Assembly (NCBI GenBank): GCA_045656705.1
Contig: JAZORR010000010.1
Coordinates: 1 to 35,111, forward strand
DNA from: RGIG4576 sp045656705
GTDB lineage: Bacteria; Bacteroidota; Bacteroidia; Bacteroidales; Muribaculaceae
DNA: 35,111 nucleotides
Reading direction: 5' to 3'
The position numbers were made by a program, and so were the translations under genes. Below are positions 16,271 to 23,492 of the stretch, one piece after another (position 1 is the first letter of the stretch; the number at the start of each line of letters is the position of its first letter). The notes beneath the pieces are model-generated. The model made no database searches and was not told the origin of the DNA. It worked only from the letters and a program-made list of their open reading frames with translations.

Positions 16271-16879
16271 ATGAAGACAAGAATTAAGATTATATTTCTA
16301 TTGGCAAGTCTTCTCTCTGTGCTGAATGCCGAAGCTGCCAGCATCACTTATGTGAAAGAATGTAAGAAAATGAATAGCGTACAACTCAATGCGTGGGAAT
16401 ACGCCAAAAAAGTGGTTGCCGATAGGGGAGAGCAGGTGGCACTGCCTTCGGAAATATTTGCAATCATAGGCAATACCACGATATATTCTTTCGCCACTCT
16501 TCTATGGGATGATGCTTATTTCAAGAAGGAAAACGACTGGAAATGCACTCTTGTGATTCCTCTCAAGACAAAAACTCCTATCGGGTTGATAAACTCTTAT
16601 CTATACATAAGAGTAAACAATCGTGGTGCCTATCATCGCATCATCATAACCTCTTTGCCTACTAAAGAATATCTTGCAAGCAATAAGTCGGCCAATCCCG
16701 ACGACAACAAATTCAGTGGATATGCTATACATTCCAATATCGATGGCGAATTTATAAGAGCATTTTACTACATCAATGGCAATGAAAAGAAACAAATAGA
16801 GGGACTTGTAGGCAACAAAGGTGTAATTGATTCCAAAACCACCACACGCTATTCTCATCCACTAAGAGTGAGAAATTAA
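16271..16879 (+). CDS. Secreted protein sharing a module with the 394 and 1956 genes
   Basis: This 202-residue protein has a signal peptide (MKTRIKIIFLLASLLSVLNA, cleavage near AEAA). I chose the ATG at 16271; the open frame extends to 16229, overlapping the regulator stop, but the extra 14 residues precede the signal peptide. The body has LPSEIFAIIGNTTIY, WKCTLVIPLKTKTPI and FSGYAIHSNIDGEF from residue 148, which align with the same order of segments in the two accessory proteins near the window start. No catalytic motif is seen. It is probably co-transcribed with the TPR regulator and ends before an intrinsic terminator. Confidence 0.7.
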   Translation: MKTRIKIIFLLASLLSVLNAEAASITYVKECKKMNSVQLNAWEYAKKVVADRGEQVALPSEIFAIIGNTTIYSFATLLWDDAYFKKENDWKCTLVIPLKTKTPIGLINSYLYIRVNNRGAYHRIIITSLPTKEYLASNKSANPDDNKFSGYAIHSNIDGEFIRAFYYINGNEKKQIEGLVGNKGVIDSKTTTRYSHPLRVRN

Positions 16880-16906
16880 CCGATATGATGGTTTCTATTA
16901 TAACAA

Positions 16907-16954
16907 ATGAGATGTGCGAGAGGACTCTCCCTCTTTCACATCTCATTCCTTTTT
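16907..16954 (+). terminator. Intrinsic terminator after the 16271 gene
   Basis: ATGAGATGTG (16907-16916) and CACATCTCAT (16937-16946) form a perfect 10-bp stem. The 20-base loop can pair further with itself. A TCCTTTTTAT tract follows. Confidence 0.75.
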
Positions 16955-16996
16955 ATCTCGTTTTCAATTCACCACAAAAGGGTGGGGTAGTACCTA

Positions 16997-18385
16997 TCAG
17001 AATTTCACACCAGCAAGTTTTGCTATCTTCTTAGGAAGGTCGATATTATTGTTCACACCACCGAATATTTCGGCACCTTCACCTATTGCAAATACTGGAG
17101 TGAAGTCGCCTGTGTGACCAGTAGTGGTCCAACCAAGACCTGTGTAGCGGTTGAATGTTTCAAACACTATATCCACAAACTTATTATATGATAAGTAGAG
17201 GGTTTCTACTTCTTCACTTTCTTTAGTCTTAAATGTCTTGTTGAAAGCTTCTTGAATAGCCTTATCATCTTTTTCGTCTACAGCAATAGCACCATAGAAT
17301 CCAAGATTAGCCTTCAAGTATTCCTTCATTTCATTCCATTCGATAGCCTTGCCACTCTTTTGCAATTTCTTGCAATGATCTTGGAACGATGAAATCGAAA
17401 CCTTTTGATAGTCGAGATTTTTAAGAGTCACACGCTTATTGCCTTTCACGCCGAAAGTGAGACCACCTGTGTTGTGGTCGGCAGTGACGATAATAAGAGT
17501 TTCATCAGGGTGTTGCTTATAAAATTCATAAGCCACCTTGATACCAGCATCAAAGTCGAGCACCGACTTCACCACACCTGGATCCTTTGCGTGTGCAATC
17601 CAGTCGATATTACCACCTTCTATCATCATAAAGAACTTCTCTGGAGCATTCTTTTGCAAGTGAGCAAGACAAGTGCTTGTGAGATAAGGCACATTAAAAT
17701 GTTCATCGCCAAGACTATCTACAGTGAAACCACAATGTCCCGAACGATTAGGTTTGTTGAGCATAATGATTTTGTCGTGGTTTTTCACCTTTTCATATCC
17801 ATCTTTACCCCACACGATTTCGTAACCATCTTTTCTGATGCGATCGTAAAGGTCGGTTTCTTCACCCTTATTATTGTTGCGACTAAGCAGATTGTATCCA
17901 GCAAAGAAATCATAATCACTGCCCACGATACCCATACCTATATCGTAATAATCCTTACGCGATGGTGCGTGACCATAGAAGGCACTTGGGGTAGCGTCGT
18001 TGAGCGTAACTGTGGTAGCAATAGCCACACCATAACCAGCCTCTTTCAAGGCCTTAGCTACACTATACACAGGCACAGTGTCGGGAGTGACTCCGAGCAT
18101 ATAGTTATTGGTCTTATAACCTGTAGATAGTGCAGTGCCTGCAGCCGAAGAGTCGGTAATATGACGATTGGCAGAATAAGAAGTGGCCACACCACTCACA
18201 GGAAATTGCAACATTGTGAGATGCTCATCATTATTGAGCACAGTGCGATTATACGCCTCAGCCACCATCACAGGAGCAAGTCCCATACCATCACCTATAA
18301 AGTAGAAAATATACTTAGGTGCATCGGCGTGAGCAGTAAACATAGCGCACAATCCCACAAAAAGTGATAAAAATCTTGATTTCAT
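16997..18385 (-). CDS. phoA: Alkaline phosphatase, secreted
   Basis: This 462-residue protein has a signal peptide (MKSRFLSLFVGLCAMFTAHA), so it acts in the periplasm or outside. The ATG at 18385 is chosen because the longer frame (to 18679) runs back through the next gene. It is a metal-dependent alkaline phosphatase: D32 in FIGDGMG, nucleophile S79 in TDSSAAGTALSTG, IEGGNIDWIAHA, TADHNTGG, and TGHTGDFTP near the C-terminus, all of which carry zinc or magnesium ligands. It releases phosphate from monoesters. A -7 box lies upstream of its start, so it can be expressed apart from the phosphoesterase gene. Confidence 0.93.
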   Translation of the reverse strand: MKSRFLSLFVGLCAMFTAHADAPKYIFYFIGDGMGLAPVMVAEAYNRTVLNNDEHLTMLQFPVSGVATSYSANRHITDSSAAGTALSTGYKTNNYMLGVTPDTVPVYSVAKALKEAGYGVAIATTVTLNDATPSAFYGHAPSRKDYYDIGMGIVGSDYDFFAGYNLLSRNNNKGEETDLYDRIRKDGYEIVWGKDGYEKVKNHDKIIMLNKPNRSGHCGFTVDSLGDEHFNVPYLTSTCLAHLQKNAPEKFFMMIEGGNIDWIAHAKDPGVVKSVLDFDAGIKVAYEFYKQHPDETLIIVTADHNTGGLTFGVKGNKRVTLKNLDYQKVSISSFQDHCKKLQKSGKAIEWNEMKEYLKANLGFYGAIAVDEKDDKAIQEAFNKTFKTKESEEVETLYLSYNKFVDIVFETFNRYTGLGWTTTGHTGDFTPVFAIGEGAEIFGGVNNNIDLPKKIAKLAGVKF

Positions 18386-18420
18386 AACTTTCTTTAAATG
18401 ATTAATTATTTTTTCTGCCA

Positions 18421-18428
18421 CAAAGATA
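18421..18428 (-). promoter_or_regulatory. phoA -7 promoter box
   Basis: TATCTTTG on the minus strand, 35 bases before the phoA start and just past the stop of the phosphoesterase gene. No clear -33 element and no obvious Pho-box-like repeat was seen. Confidence 0.6.
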
Positions 18429-18440
18429 CAACAAAAAGTT

Positions 18441-19136
18441 TTACTCTTCGTAGTTACGCACCACAAATTCACCATCAATATTGAGGAGATATTGACGGGG
18501 AAGATTGTCGCAGCACCAAAGGTGATTATTCGTTTCGGGATACAGTCTACCGAAGTCTTCAATAGATTTGGTAGGAGTGTGTCCCACCACTTGCGTGTAA
18601 TTAGCAGGCATAACATTCTTGAGCGTAAAAGGTCGTATCCATGTGCAAGGTTGAGTGACCGATGTTCCACAGAAATCACTTGCTACGCACGGAGTGAACC
18701 CAAAAATCGCTGTCGGCTCTAAAAGATTGATTTCATCTACCGAGGTGATACCATTTTCGCGCATCCACACTTCCGACACTCCAGCATGCGAATATATCAC
18801 ACTATCATTCACCCACACCCATTGCGTGAGAGAGAGAAATCTTTCCTTATTGGTCTCCATATATTCAGCCACATCACAATCGTAACCACTACACTCAGCC
18901 CAACTATAGCCAAGATGTTGCATATCGTGGTTACCACGCAAAAGTATTACTCGATCGGGATTTTTCTCACGATATTGCAATATAGCATCTAAAACTGCTA
19001 TTTGTTTTTTGGATGACACACCCTCGTGAGTCGACACATAATCGCCCAAAAACACTACCTTATCGGGCAATTCTCGCACAATGATATCCACCCAGCAATC
19101 CCTTCCGTGGATATCTCCTAAAATCAATGTTTTCAT
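18441..19136 (-). CDS. Calcineurin-like metallophosphoesterase
   Basis: This 231-residue protein has the full metallophosphoesterase set: GDIHG (7-11), FLGDYVSTHE, LLRGNHDMQ, YSHAGVS and VVGHTP. These bind two metals. It resembles the PPP-type serine/threonine or diadenosine tetraphosphate phosphatases in motif layout. The substrate is not known. I start it at the ATG at 19136; a GTG three codons earlier (19145) is also possible. It has no signal peptide, so it is cytoplasmic. It lies upstream of phoA on the same strand with a 55-base gap containing a separate promoter. An 18-bp palindrome lies 31-48 bases before its start. Confidence 0.9.
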   Translation of the reverse strand: MKTLILGDIHGRDCWVDIIVRELPDKVVFLGDYVSTHEGVSSKKQIAVLDAILQYREKNPDRVILLRGNHDMQHLGYSWAECSGYDCDVAEYMETNKERFLSLTQWVWVNDSVIYSHAGVSEVWMRENGITSVDEINLLEPTAIFGFTPCVASDFCGTSVTQPCTWIRPFTLKNVMPANYTQVVGHTPTKSIEDFGRLYPETNNHLWCCDNLPRQYLLNIDGEFVVRNYEE

Positions 19137-19166
19137 TTTATTCACTATTTTTAGTTACTAATAAAT

Positions 19167-19184
19167 GGAATTACTATAAATTCC
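19167..19184. repeat. Palindrome GGAATT-ACTATA-AATTCC, copy 1
   Basis: An 18-bp palindrome that differs in one base from the one at 29800-29817. Both lie 25-50 bases upstream of a minus-strand start codon. It may be a regulator-binding site or an RNA hairpin. Confidence 0.55.
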
Positions 19185-19386
19185 CTATTTTTCAAAAAAC
19201 TACATACTCCATATCCAGCATCAACATTAGATGCGATATTAATAAAATCAGTAAAATATGCTTATAAGTATGTATTTATTTCCTATTAATATTTATTGTT
19301 CATTCATATTTTATTAACATGACAAAAATAAAGAAAAATTTCCATTATTTGTTTCATTCTTACTTATTTTTTCCAAAAAAAATTAT

Positions 19387-19394
19387 TACTTTTG
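19387..19394 (+). promoter_or_regulatory. gapA -7 promoter box
   Basis: TACTTTTG fits TAnnTTTG and is followed by GCA. It implies a leader of about 100 bases before the gapA start at 19505. Confidence 0.6.
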
Positions 19395-19401
19395 CAAAGA
19401 A

Positions 19402-19431
19402 TTAGCAGTTTTGGATAAAACTATATGCTAA
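19402..19431 (+). promoter_or_regulatory. Hairpin at the start of the gapA leader
   Basis: TTAGCA (19402-19407) pairs with TGCTAA (19426-19431). Inside, GTTTT (19408-19412) pairs with AAAAC (19417-19421) around a GGAT loop, leaving a TATA bulge. It would form near the 5' end of the gapA mRNA and may stabilise it. Confidence 0.5.
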
Positions 19432-19504
19432 TGAAAAGAGTTTTTATAAAACCTATCAAAAATAGGAACTTATACTTTAACTAAATAAATTTATTTTAGA
19501 AAAA

Positions 19505-20515
19505 ATGACAAAAGTAGGTATTAATGGCTTCGGACGTATCGGTAGATTCGTATTCCGTGCAGCTCAAACAAGAAACGACATCGAAATCGTAGGTATCAAC
19601 GACTTGTGTCCAGTAGATTACTTGGCTTATATGCTTAAGTACGACACTATGCACGGTCAATTCGAAGGCACAATCGATTATGATTTGGAAAAGAGCCTTC
19701 TTATCGTAAATGGTAAGAACATCCGCGTAACTGCAGAACGCAATCCAGCTGATCTTAAGTGGAATGAAGTAGAAGCAGAATACGTAGTAGAATCTACAGG
19801 TCTTTTCTTGAGCCAAGATAAGGCTGTTGGTCACATCGAAGCTGGTGCAAAGTATGTAGTTATGTCAGCTCCTTCTAAGGACGCTACTCCTATGTTCGTT
19901 TGCGGTGTTAACTTCGACAAGTATGAAAAGGGTACTCAATTCGTTTCTAACGCATCTTGTACTACAAACTGTCTTGCTCCTATCGCTAAGGTTCTTAACG
20001 ACAAGTGGGGTATCGCTGACGGTTTGATGACTACTGTTCACTCTACTACTGCTACTCAAAAGACTGTTGACGGTCCATCATTGAAGGACTGGAGAGGTGG
20101 TCGTGCTGCTGCTGGCAACATCATCCCTTCTTCTACAGGTGCTGCTAAGGCTGTAGGTAAGGTTATTCCTGAACTTAACGGTAAGTTGACTGGTATGGCT
20201 TTCCGCGTTCCTACTCTTGACGTATCAGTTGTTGACTTGACAGTTAATTTGGCTAAGCCAGCTACTTATGCTGAAATCTGTGCTGCTATGAAGGAAGCTT
20301 CTGAAGGCGAATTGAAGGGTGTACTTGGTTACTGCGACGAAGAAGTTGTTTCTTCTGACTTCCTTGGTGACGCTCGCACTTCTATCTTCGACGCTAAGGC
20401 TGGTATCGCTTTGACTGACACTTTCGTTAAGGTTGTATCTTGGTACGATAACGAAATTGGTTACTCAAACAAGGTTCTTGAACTTATCGCTCACATGAAG
20501 AAGGTTAACGGTTAA
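19505..20515 (+). CDS. gapA: Glyceraldehyde-3-phosphate dehydrogenase, type I
   Basis: This 336-residue glycolytic enzyme oxidises glyceraldehyde 3-phosphate to 1,3-bisphosphoglycerate with NAD. Visible are GFGRIG (8-13) for the dinucleotide, D33 (NAD preference), the catalytic C152 in ASCTTNC, H179 in TTVHSTTATQ and the C-terminal WYDNEIGYS. Codon use is clearly different from the neighbours, rich in GGT, GCT, ACT and AAG, as expected for a very highly expressed gene. It is monocistronic, with a long leader and its own terminator. Confidence 0.98.
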   Translation: MTKVGINGFGRIGRFVFRAAQTRNDIEIVGINDLCPVDYLAYMLKYDTMHGQFEGTIDYDLEKSLLIVNGKNIRVTAERNPADLKWNEVEAEYVVESTGLFLSQDKAVGHIEAGAKYVVMSAPSKDATPMFVCGVNFDKYEKGTQFVSNASCTTNCLAPIAKVLNDKWGIADGLMTTVHSTTATQKTVDGPSLKDWRGGRAAAGNIIPSSTGAAKAVGKVIPELNGKLTGMAFRVPTLDVSVVDLTVNLAKPATYAEICAAMKEASEGELKGVLGYCDEEVVSSDFLGDARTSIFDAKAGIALTDTFVKVVSWYDNEIGYSNKVLELIAHMKKVNG

Positions 20516-20553
20516 TTCTATCACGAATTACTGAAGAACTAAATAAACCAACG

Positions 20554-20587
20554 GGCTCGGAGCAATCAACGCTTCGAGCCTTTTTTG
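20554..20587 (+). terminator. Intrinsic terminator after gapA
   Basis: GGCTCGGAGC and GCTTCGAGCC pair over 10 bases with one G-U pair and a short loop, followed by TTTTTTGT. Confidence 0.85.
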
Positions 20588-20640
20588 TACCACATCATTA
20601 ATTGCAAATTTCACAAAAAACGCCTATCTTTACAAACACA

Positions 20641-20672
20641 AAACTATCAAACGAATGAAACTATCAAACGAA
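20641..20672 (+). repeat. 15-bp direct repeat across the start codon of the 20655 gene
   Basis: AAACTATCAAACGAA occurs at 20641-20655 and again at 20658-20672, a 17-base period. The ATG lies at the junction, so the untranslated leader and the first codons (KLSNE) have the same sequence. This looks like a small tandem duplication. Confidence 0.7.
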
Positions 20673-21131
20673 GAGATACAAAGCTGCGTGGAGCGTGGCG
20701 TAGAGCTATTTAAAAGCGGTTATAACTGCGCACAAGCAGTGGTGGGTGCATTTGCTCACATTTATGGCATACCCGAGGATGTGGCACTGCGTATGAGTGC
20801 ATCTTTTGGAGGTGGAATGGGGCGTATGCGACTCACTTGCGGAGCTGCAAGTGGTATGTTTATGCTTGCCGGACTCGAAAACGGTTGTGCCACCACAGAA
20901 AGCCCCGAAAAACGTGCCGAAAACTACGCTTTGGTACAAAGTCTTGCCGAACGATTTAAAGAAGAAAACGGATCGCTTACTTGCGCCGAGCTGTTAGGTA
21001 TGCGCACTGGCAAAATAGAACCACCTACACCGAGTGCACGCACTCAAGAATACTACAAGGCACGCCCTTGTGCTATGATGGTAGAAAGTGCATGTCGCAT
21101 ATTTGCCGAAAAGGTGCTTAGCGAGGATTAA
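20655..21131 (+). CDS. C_GCAxxG_C_C family protein
   Basis: This 158-residue protein matches the C_GCAxxG_C_C family (TIGR01909): GYNCAQAVV (C25), FGGGMGRMRLTCGAASG (C62) and a later conserved cysteine pair (SLTCAELLG and RPCAMMVESAC). The family is often described as possibly redox-active or associated with electron transfer, but its function is unproved. Length and motif order are typical. Its stop overlaps the stop of the convergent phospholipase gene in a shared TTAA. A 15-bp tandem duplication spans its start codon. Confidence 0.88.
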   Translation: MKLSNEEIQSCVERGVELFKSGYNCAQAVVGAFAHIYGIPEDVALRMSASFGGGMGRMRLTCGAASGMFMLAGLENGCATTESPEKRAENYALVQSLAERFKEENGSLTCAELLGMRTGKIEPPTPSARTQEYYKARPCAMMVESACRIFAEKVLSED

Positions 21132-21976
21132 TATTCGCTAAACCATTTAGGTTTTATCACAAACCCCACACGAAGGCGAGAGTGAAACTTGTTGTAATCA
21201 AGCAAACTTTCGCCATAACCATTATAATATTGCAAGAAGATATACTGATTATTTTTCTTCATAACCTTAAAGTTCAATTCCACTATAGTATTGAAATTCA
21301 TATTCCAGCCCTCACGCTTCACAAGTGTAAGCGCCAATCCACAACGCTTATCGCTACTCAACACTTGCACACCAGCTTGGAATATACCACTATATTTGAG
21401 TATATCCTTATTGTGCATTCCATCTATTATAGGTATCCAATACTTGCCATGAACCATTACGCAAGGACTTACATACACCGAACCACATAGCGACACCTTG
21501 TTCCAACTGCGTGAATTCTCCTCATCTCTGCCGTTGCTCTCATGCTCCACCAATAGCGAAGCCTTTCCCACCACATGACCATCTTTTATAATGTATCTGC
21601 TCAATCCCACACCAGGATTGAAATTGAAATCGTGCACAGGCATTGAGTTATCAAATACATTCCAAAATACTTTCTGATTGTAGAATATAAAGAGATAGGT
21701 ATCGAAGGGTAGGGTACTCTTGGTGAGGCGTTGTGAAATACTTATCTGAAACTTTATATCACTATTCTTATACGATGGTTTATCATCTCCCACCGAAGTG
21801 CCTCCACAAAAGTAATTATCTTTATAAAGCGAGAAATATGGCTCCTTATCTAAGGCAATACGCAAACTATCGGCACTAATACGCTTCGCCCCCATATCCA
21901 AGATTTGAGCATCGGCCACGCTACTACACCACGCCACCACACTCAATAATATATATGCAATCCATTTTTTCCTCAT
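21128..21976 (-). CDS. pldA: Outer membrane phospholipase A
   Basis: This 282-residue protein has a signal peptide (residues 1 to about 23, ending VADA) and the signature of OMPLA: FQISISQRL, then HESNGR with H145 and S147, then SRSWNK with N159, the same spacing (His to Asn of 14) as the Escherichia coli His-Ser-Asn triad. NGYGESLLDYN near the C-terminus is another hallmark. It is a 12-stranded outer-membrane barrel that hydrolyses phospholipids when the outer membrane loses asymmetry. I chose the ATG at 21976 over a GTG two codons upstream. It is monocistronic on the minus strand. Confidence 0.9.
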   Translation of the reverse strand: MRKKWIAYILLSVVAWCSSVADAQILDMGAKRISADSLRIALDKEPYFSLYKDNYFCGGTSVGDDKPSYKNSDIKFQISISQRLTKSTLPFDTYLFIFYNQKVFWNVFDNSMPVHDFNFNPGVGLSRYIIKDGHVVGKASLLVEHESNGRDEENSRSWNKVSLCGSVYVSPCVMVHGKYWIPIIDGMHNKDILKYSGIFQAGVQVLSSDKRCGLALTLVKREGWNMNFNTIVELNFKVMKKNNQYIFLQYYNGYGESLLDYNKFHSRLRVGFVIKPKWFSEY

Positions 21977-22076
21977 ATTCACACCTTACAAAATTATCGC
22001 ACAAAATTAACAACAATTTTCCAAACCATTTATTTCATTTTATCCACATTTATCGCCAAAATTTCTTATTGGGTAT

Positions 22077-22114
22077 AAAAAAGGCGTTGCGTCCTTCATC
22101 TCAGACACAACGCC
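22077..22114 (-). terminator. Intrinsic terminator after pgi
   Basis: On the minus strand GGCGTTGTGTC and GACGCAACGCC form a stem (one mismatch) followed by TTTTTT. In + coordinates the arms are 22083-22093 and 22104-22114, and the T-run is 22077-22082. Confidence 0.8.
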
Positions 22115-22148
22115 ATAAACTGTAAAGAAGTTTATTGAAAACTATCTG

Positions 22149-23483
22149 TTATTTCAACTTTGCTTGGATAGCTTTGCTTTCTTCTTCGTAGCCCGGCTTG
22201 TTGAGAAGGGCAAACATATTTCGTTTATAATCTTCCACGCCTGGTTGGTTGAATGGATTTACATTGAGAATGTATCCACTGATACCACAAGCTATCTCAA
22301 AGAAATAAATAAGAGCACCGAGGTTCTTTTCATCGAGACGAGGAAGTGTAATGATCATATTAGGCACACCACCATCTATGTGAGCAATGCGAGTACCAAG
22401 TTCGGCCATCTTGTTCACTTCGTCGATACGCTTGCCAGCGATATAGTTCAATCCGTCAAGATTGTCGACATCGGTAGGGATAACCATCTTGTGAGCTTGT
22501 TCTTCCACAGTGATAACAGTTTCGAAGATAGTGCGTTCGCCATCTTGAATCCATTGTCCCATAGAGTGAAGGTCGGTAGTGAAATCTACCGATGCAGGGA
22601 AAATACCCTTCAAGTCCTTACCTTCGCTTTCGCCGTAAAGTTGTTTCCACCATTCAGCGAAGAAGTGAAGTTTAGGGTTGTAGTTCACAAGAATTTCAAT
22701 CTTCTTGCCTGCTTGATATAGAGCATTGCGAGTAGCAGCATATCTCACAGCGATGTTATCGTCGCCAGCTTCGGCAGTGGCAGCTTGCATTTCGCGTGCG
22801 CCTTCTACAAGAGCTTTGATGTCGTATCCAGCCACAGCGATAGGAAGAAGACCTACAGGAGTAAGCACAGAGAATCGACCGCCCACGTTATCGGCAATAA
22901 CGAAAGTCTTATAACCTTCTTCAGTAGCAAGTTTGCGTAGCGCGCCCTTCTTTTCGTCGGTAATAGCCACGATGAGCTTAGCAGCTTCAGCCTTGCCTTC
23001 TTGCGATTCAAGAAGTTCCTTCAAGATACGGAAAGCGATAGCAGGCTCGGTAGTAGTACCCGATTTTGAAATAACGATAATACCGAATTTCTTGCCTTTA
23101 AGAAGTTCTACAAGTTCGTAGGTGTAATCTTCGCCAATGTTTTGACCTGCGAAAAGCACACGAGGGCCTTTAGAAGGCTTGTATTCGGCGAAAGAGTCGC
23201 TCAAAGCCGAAATCACAGCCTTAGCACCGAGGTAACTACCTCCGATACCAATAGCCACTACATATTCGCAAGCATCGAATGCGCGAGCAGCATCGTTGAT
23301 TTCGTCGAGCAAAGTTTCCGGAGTTTCGGCAGGAAGTTTCACCCAACCAAGGAAATCATTTCCGGCACCTGTACCTTTATCTAATTTCTCAATAGCATCG
23401 GCTGCAGCAGGGTAAAGAGCCTTGATAGCATCTTCACTCACCGTGCCAAGCACAGATTGATTTAATACTTGAATGTTCTTCAT
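22149..23483 (-). CDS. pgi: Glucose-6-phosphate isomerase
   Basis: This 444-residue enzyme interconverts glucose 6-phosphate and fructose 6-phosphate. The sugar-isomerase motifs are AIGIGGSYLGAKAV, VISKSGTTTEPAIAFR (phosphate-binding Ser/Thr) and ESEGKDLKGIFPASVDFTTDLHSMGQ, which holds the catalytic Glu and His region. Length fits the shorter, Bacillus-type enzyme (about 445) rather than the 550-residue form. It starts 9 bases after the lysS stop and is co-transcribed with it. In some Bacteroides genomes I recall gpsA between these two genes; it is absent here. Confidence 0.97.
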   Translation of the reverse strand: MKNIQVLNQSVLGTVSEDAIKALYPAAADAIEKLDKGTGAGNDFLGWVKLPAETPETLLDEINDAARAFDACEYVVAIGIGGSYLGAKAVISALSDSFAEYKPSKGPRVLFAGQNIGEDYTYELVELLKGKKFGIIVISKSGTTTEPAIAFRILKELLESQEGKAEAAKLIVAITDEKKGALRKLATEEGYKTFVIADNVGGRFSVLTPVGLLPIAVAGYDIKALVEGAREMQAATAEAGDDNIAVRYAATRNALYQAGKKIEILVNYNPKLHFFAEWWKQLYGESEGKDLKGIFPASVDFTTDLHSMGQWIQDGERTIFETVITVEEQAHKMVIPTDVDNLDGLNYIAGKRIDEVNKMAELGTRIAHIDGGVPNMIITLPRLDEKNLGALIYFFEIACGISGYILNVNPFNQPGVEDYKRNMFALLNKPGYEEESKAIQAKLK

Positions 23484-23492
23484 AATAGTATA

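Larger units (their letters stand above)
19137..19504. other. 368-bp AT-rich divergent region, phosphoesterase/gapA
   Basis: No gene is seen. It contains an 18-bp palindrome near the phosphoesterase start, the gapA -7 box at 19387 and a leader hairpin at 19402-19431. The middle part (about 19200-19380) is very AT-rich with no clear structure apart from a short GCTTATAAG-type inverted repeat near 19260-19274. Confidence 0.6.

Noticed and set aside
17405..18130. A 241-codon open frame on the + strand opposite phoA
   Set aside because: The phoA frame carries all metal and active-site motifs. The antisense frame has no family resemblance.
18386..18679. A 98-codon N-terminal extension of phoA
   Set aside because: It overlaps the phosphoesterase gene in another frame and would bury the signal peptide inside the protein.
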